DNA of 64,000 nt from Bartonella henselae str. Houston-1 (GTDB lineage: Bacteria; Pseudomonadota; Alphaproteobacteria; Rhizobiales; Rhizobiaceae), in assembly GCF_000046705.1 (NCBI RefSeq), contig NC_005956.1:1054001-1118000 (forward strand). Reading direction: 5' to 3'. Positions 61,844-64,000 of the stretch are shown piece after piece. How positions within the stretch are numbered: the first letter of the stretch is position 1; each line of letters starts with the position of its first letter. The notes below the pieces were generated by a model. That model saw only the letters and a program-made list of their open reading frames with translations, ran no database searches and was not told where the DNA came from. Position numbers and translations under genes: made by a program.

Positions 61844-62639
61844 ATAATCACTTCTGTATAATCATACTTTAAGCATGAATATCCATGCTATGCACAAACA
61901 AACTCACAAATGTCTTACACTTATGCCAAATAGTTTGTTAAAAACATTTTCCACAAAGAAAAGACTACAGCACCTTTAATTTTCTTTCGTAGAGGCCATA
62001 AGAAAATGTGCATTTATAAATTTTTAACTGCACGGCAAATACAATTTCTGTAACTTAAATAGGATTTTAGTTATTGCAATATGACTACCATTAGAAATAA
62101 ATTCAGCAATTTATAATCTTAACCGTTTGCATTTTCAAAACTGTAATTTTTTAAACTCCCTCAGTTTTATATCACCATAACTGAAACACCTTTTCCACTA
62201 TAAAATACTGCGGACTTTTTAATACACAAACGAATAAGCTTCAATGATTTTATGTACAAATCAGTTATATTGATACCTTTTATTGAAACCTCACTATAGA
62301 ACAATAAAAAAACATAAAATACCCCATAAAAATGCGATTTTCATACTTCTTTAAGGGTTCGCTAACTCCTCATTAATATTGTTGCTCTAAACAGTCATCA
62401 TAAACAGAAAAAACTGTTTTTCTCCGGATCAGGTAGCGCGTACCGGAGGAACAGTTTCTGTTTTGTATGACAATTACAGAGAGAATATTTACGCTTAAAT
62501 TATACATCCACCCTTTAGAGCAATATAATTTTATTCTTTTGAAAAGCATTTCCCACTTCATAATTTTAGCAAAACTCTTTAATGCAAAAATAAAAAAACA
62601 ACATGAAAAAAACAGACGCCATGCATTAGGATCAACGTC
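61844..62639. other. intergenic with one large hairpin
   Basis: An 800-base gap between the MFS gene start and the tgt stop. No gene is recognised. The only structure is the inverted repeat at 62402-62463, listed separately. The MFS promoter should lie near the left end. Confidence 0.5.
62402..62463. repeat. imperfect inverted repeat / hairpin
   Basis: The left arm (62402-62427) reads aaacagaaaaaactg and continues to ctccgg. The right arm (62443-62463) reads ccggaggaacag and ends tctgttt. The arms pair with a few bulges around a GC-rich centre containing ggtagcgcgtacc, itself a short palindrome. It lies about 180 bases beyond the tgt stop and is GC-richer than its surroundings. It may be a terminator, an RNA element or a mobile palindromic repeat. 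Confidence 0.55.
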
Positions 62640-63758
62640 TTATCGTCCTTTCGTCCATAAAGCACGGGTTTCAGCACAAAAATCAGCATAACATCCTTCT
62701 TCAATGGCATCACGAATTCCTTGCATAAGCTGCTGATAGTAAAAAAGATTATTCCAAGTTAACAACATACCACCAAGAGATTCGCCAGATCTAATCAAAT
62801 GATGCAAATAAGCACAACTATAATCATTTGCCGCAGGACAAAGTGACTGCGGATCAAGAGGATGTGGGTCCTCTGCATAACGCGCATTGCGCAAATTAAT
62901 TCTCCCAAAGCGCGTAAAAGCTAAACCATGGCGCCCTGCACGTGTCGGCATAACACAATCAAACATATCAATACCACGAGCAACACTTTGTAAAATATCA
63001 TCAGGTGTACCAACCCCCATGAGATAACGTGGCTTATCCTCTGGCAAAATTGGACAAGTAACATCCAATACAGCTGTCATAACATTCTGCGGTTCACCAA
63101 CTGCCAACCCTCCAATAGCATAGCCTTTTAAACCCATCTCTTTCAATGCTTGGGCAGACCGTTCACGCATTTTCATATTATCACCGCCTTGAACAATACC
63201 AAACAATGCTTTATCTGGCTGATCACCAAAAGCTGTTTTACAACGCTGCGCCCACCGCAATGAAAGTTCCATAGCAGATTCTACTTCTTTTTCACTTGCA
63301 GGTAATGCAATACATTGATCTAGCTGCATCTGTATATCAGAGTTAAGAAGCCCTTGAATCTCAATAGAACGCTCTGGACTCATTTCATAATACGCTCCAT
63401 TAATATAAGAGCGAAAAATCACGCTTTGTTCGGTAATTTTACGGATTCCCGCCAGCGACATAACCTGAAATCCACCAGAATCCGTTAAAATAGGTCCATG
63501 CCAACGTGAAAAATGATGTAAGCCCCCTAAACGCGCAACACACTCAGCTCCTGGACGCAGCATTAAATGATAAGTATTACCCAAAATGATATCTGCTCCA
63601 AGAGCACGTATTTGATCCATATACATAGCTTTAACGGTTCCAGCCGTTCCAACAGGCATAAATGCCGGTGTACGAATACACCCACGTCCCGTTATAATTT
63701 CGCCTCGACGTGCAGACCCATCTTGAGCAATTTTTCTATAATGAAATGTCTTTATCAT
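62640..63758 (-). CDS. tgt: queuine tRNA-ribosyltransferase
   Basis: Tgt swaps guanine 34 for preQ1 in tRNAs with GUN anticodons. The 372-residue TIM barrel has [30 protein letters not shown] with the general-base Asp, GGLAVGE, and the nucleophile Asp267 in [14 protein letters not shown]. The C-terminal zinc site is unusual: where E. coli has Cys302, Cys304, Cys307 and His333, this protein has Ser305, Cys307, Ala310 and Asn336. The rest of the region ([20 protein letters not shown]) aligns well, so the change looks like substitution rather than frameshift. The ATG at 63758 is preferred to the GTG before it. queA is not adjacent within the window. Confidence 0.93.
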   Translation of the reverse strand: MIKTFHYRKIAQDGSARRGEIITGRGCIRTPAFMPVGTAGTVKAMYMDQIRALGADIILGNTYHLMLRPGAECVARLGGLHHFSRWHGPILTDSGGFQVMSLAGIRKITEQSVIFRSYINGAYYEMSPERSIEIQGLLNSDIQMQLDQCIALPASEKEVESAMELSLRWAQRCKTAFGDQPDKALFGIVQGGDNMKMRERSAQALKEMGLKGYAIGGLAVGEPQNVMTAVLDVTCPILPEDKPRYLMGVGTPDDILQSVARGIDMFDCVMPTRAGRHGLAFTRFGRINLRNARYAEDPHPLDPQSLCPAANDYSCAYLHHLIRSGESLGGMLLTWNNLFYYQQLMQGIRDAIEEGCYADFCAETRALWTKGR

Positions 63759-64000
63759 CACTCTCGTCTTTTCGCTTCCATAAATCCATATTGTTATAAG
63801 AAAGAAAAGCTATACCTCTCTTACCAGCAACAGCATAAACTTTATGGATTGATTCTTTATTTGCTAAATAGTGTCACTAGCATAAAAAAATTAAACAAGA
63901 TAAAGAAAGTTCTGTTATCAAGCGATGAGCACAATCAAAGCGATAATCTCATTTCTCAGAAGGAACCTGACAACATAACACCTCAAGAGACTACGCTCAC
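63759..64000. other. window end, no gene seen
   Basis: The last 240 bases contain no recognisable coding region. The promoter for tgt should lie here unless the transcript begins beyond the window. Confidence 0.4.

Noticed and set aside
1..64000. CRISPR arrays or tandem repeat arrays
   Set aside because: No regularly spaced direct repeats were seen anywhere in the window. The only repeats are the three leader-motif copies and isolated hairpins.

Overview
The window looks like a chromosomal segment of a Bartonella species (Alphaproteobacteria, Rhizobiales). The base composition is AT-rich. The core gene set and its neighbours are rhizobial: cckA beside a FliO-domain protein and dksA, purC-purS-purQ-purL followed by bolA-grxD, and erpA/dgt/argS/SPOR. 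Long non-coding gaps and many decayed genes point to a genome under reduction. The genus call rests on protein resemblance recalled from memory, not on a search.

Layout. 1-3036: a very AT-rich gap, then the wreck of a large single-chain Type ISP restriction-modification protein. 3037-7629: cckA, the FliO-domain protein, dksA and a flavin reductase. 7766-15564: rpe, purB, a small hydrolase, then purC-purS-purQ-purL and bolA-grxD. 15635-16882: a Bcr/CflA-type exporter, followed by an IS5-like transposase remnant. 17815-28384: parC, aspS, rnd, then ppx and ppk. An integrase 5' fragment lies between rnd and ppx. 28656-36626: a CHCC zinc-finger protein, a flavin monooxygenase, dnaE and recG. 36640-39521: a decayed integrative element with integrase, Toprim primase and DUF3987 remnants, starting about 15 bases after the recG stop. 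39818-45367: glmS, glmU, ccdA, a secreted protein of unknown function and an ErpA/IscA-type Fe-S carrier. 45476-51129: dgt, argS and a SPOR-domain membrane protein. 51320-55584: a small membrane protein, ilvE, glpX and hom. 57204-57278: tRNA-Glu. 57850-63758: icd, two MFS transporters and tgt.

The intact genes are mostly housekeeping. They cover purine synthesis, replication and repair (dnaE, recG, parC), translation (aspS, argS, tRNA-Glu, tgt), polyphosphate turnover (ppk/ppx), amino-sugar precursors for the envelope (glmS/glmU), Fe-S and redox factors (bolA, grxD, erpA, ccdA) and cell-cycle signalling (cckA).

The accessory content is almost entirely dead. No intact novel defence or mobile system is visible. 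The most informative signals are the reconstructable Type ISP remnant, the reconstructable integrase-primase-DUF3987 island with a leader motif found three times in the window, a 24-codon ORF coupled to purS, and a Tgt that lacks most of its usual zinc ligands.
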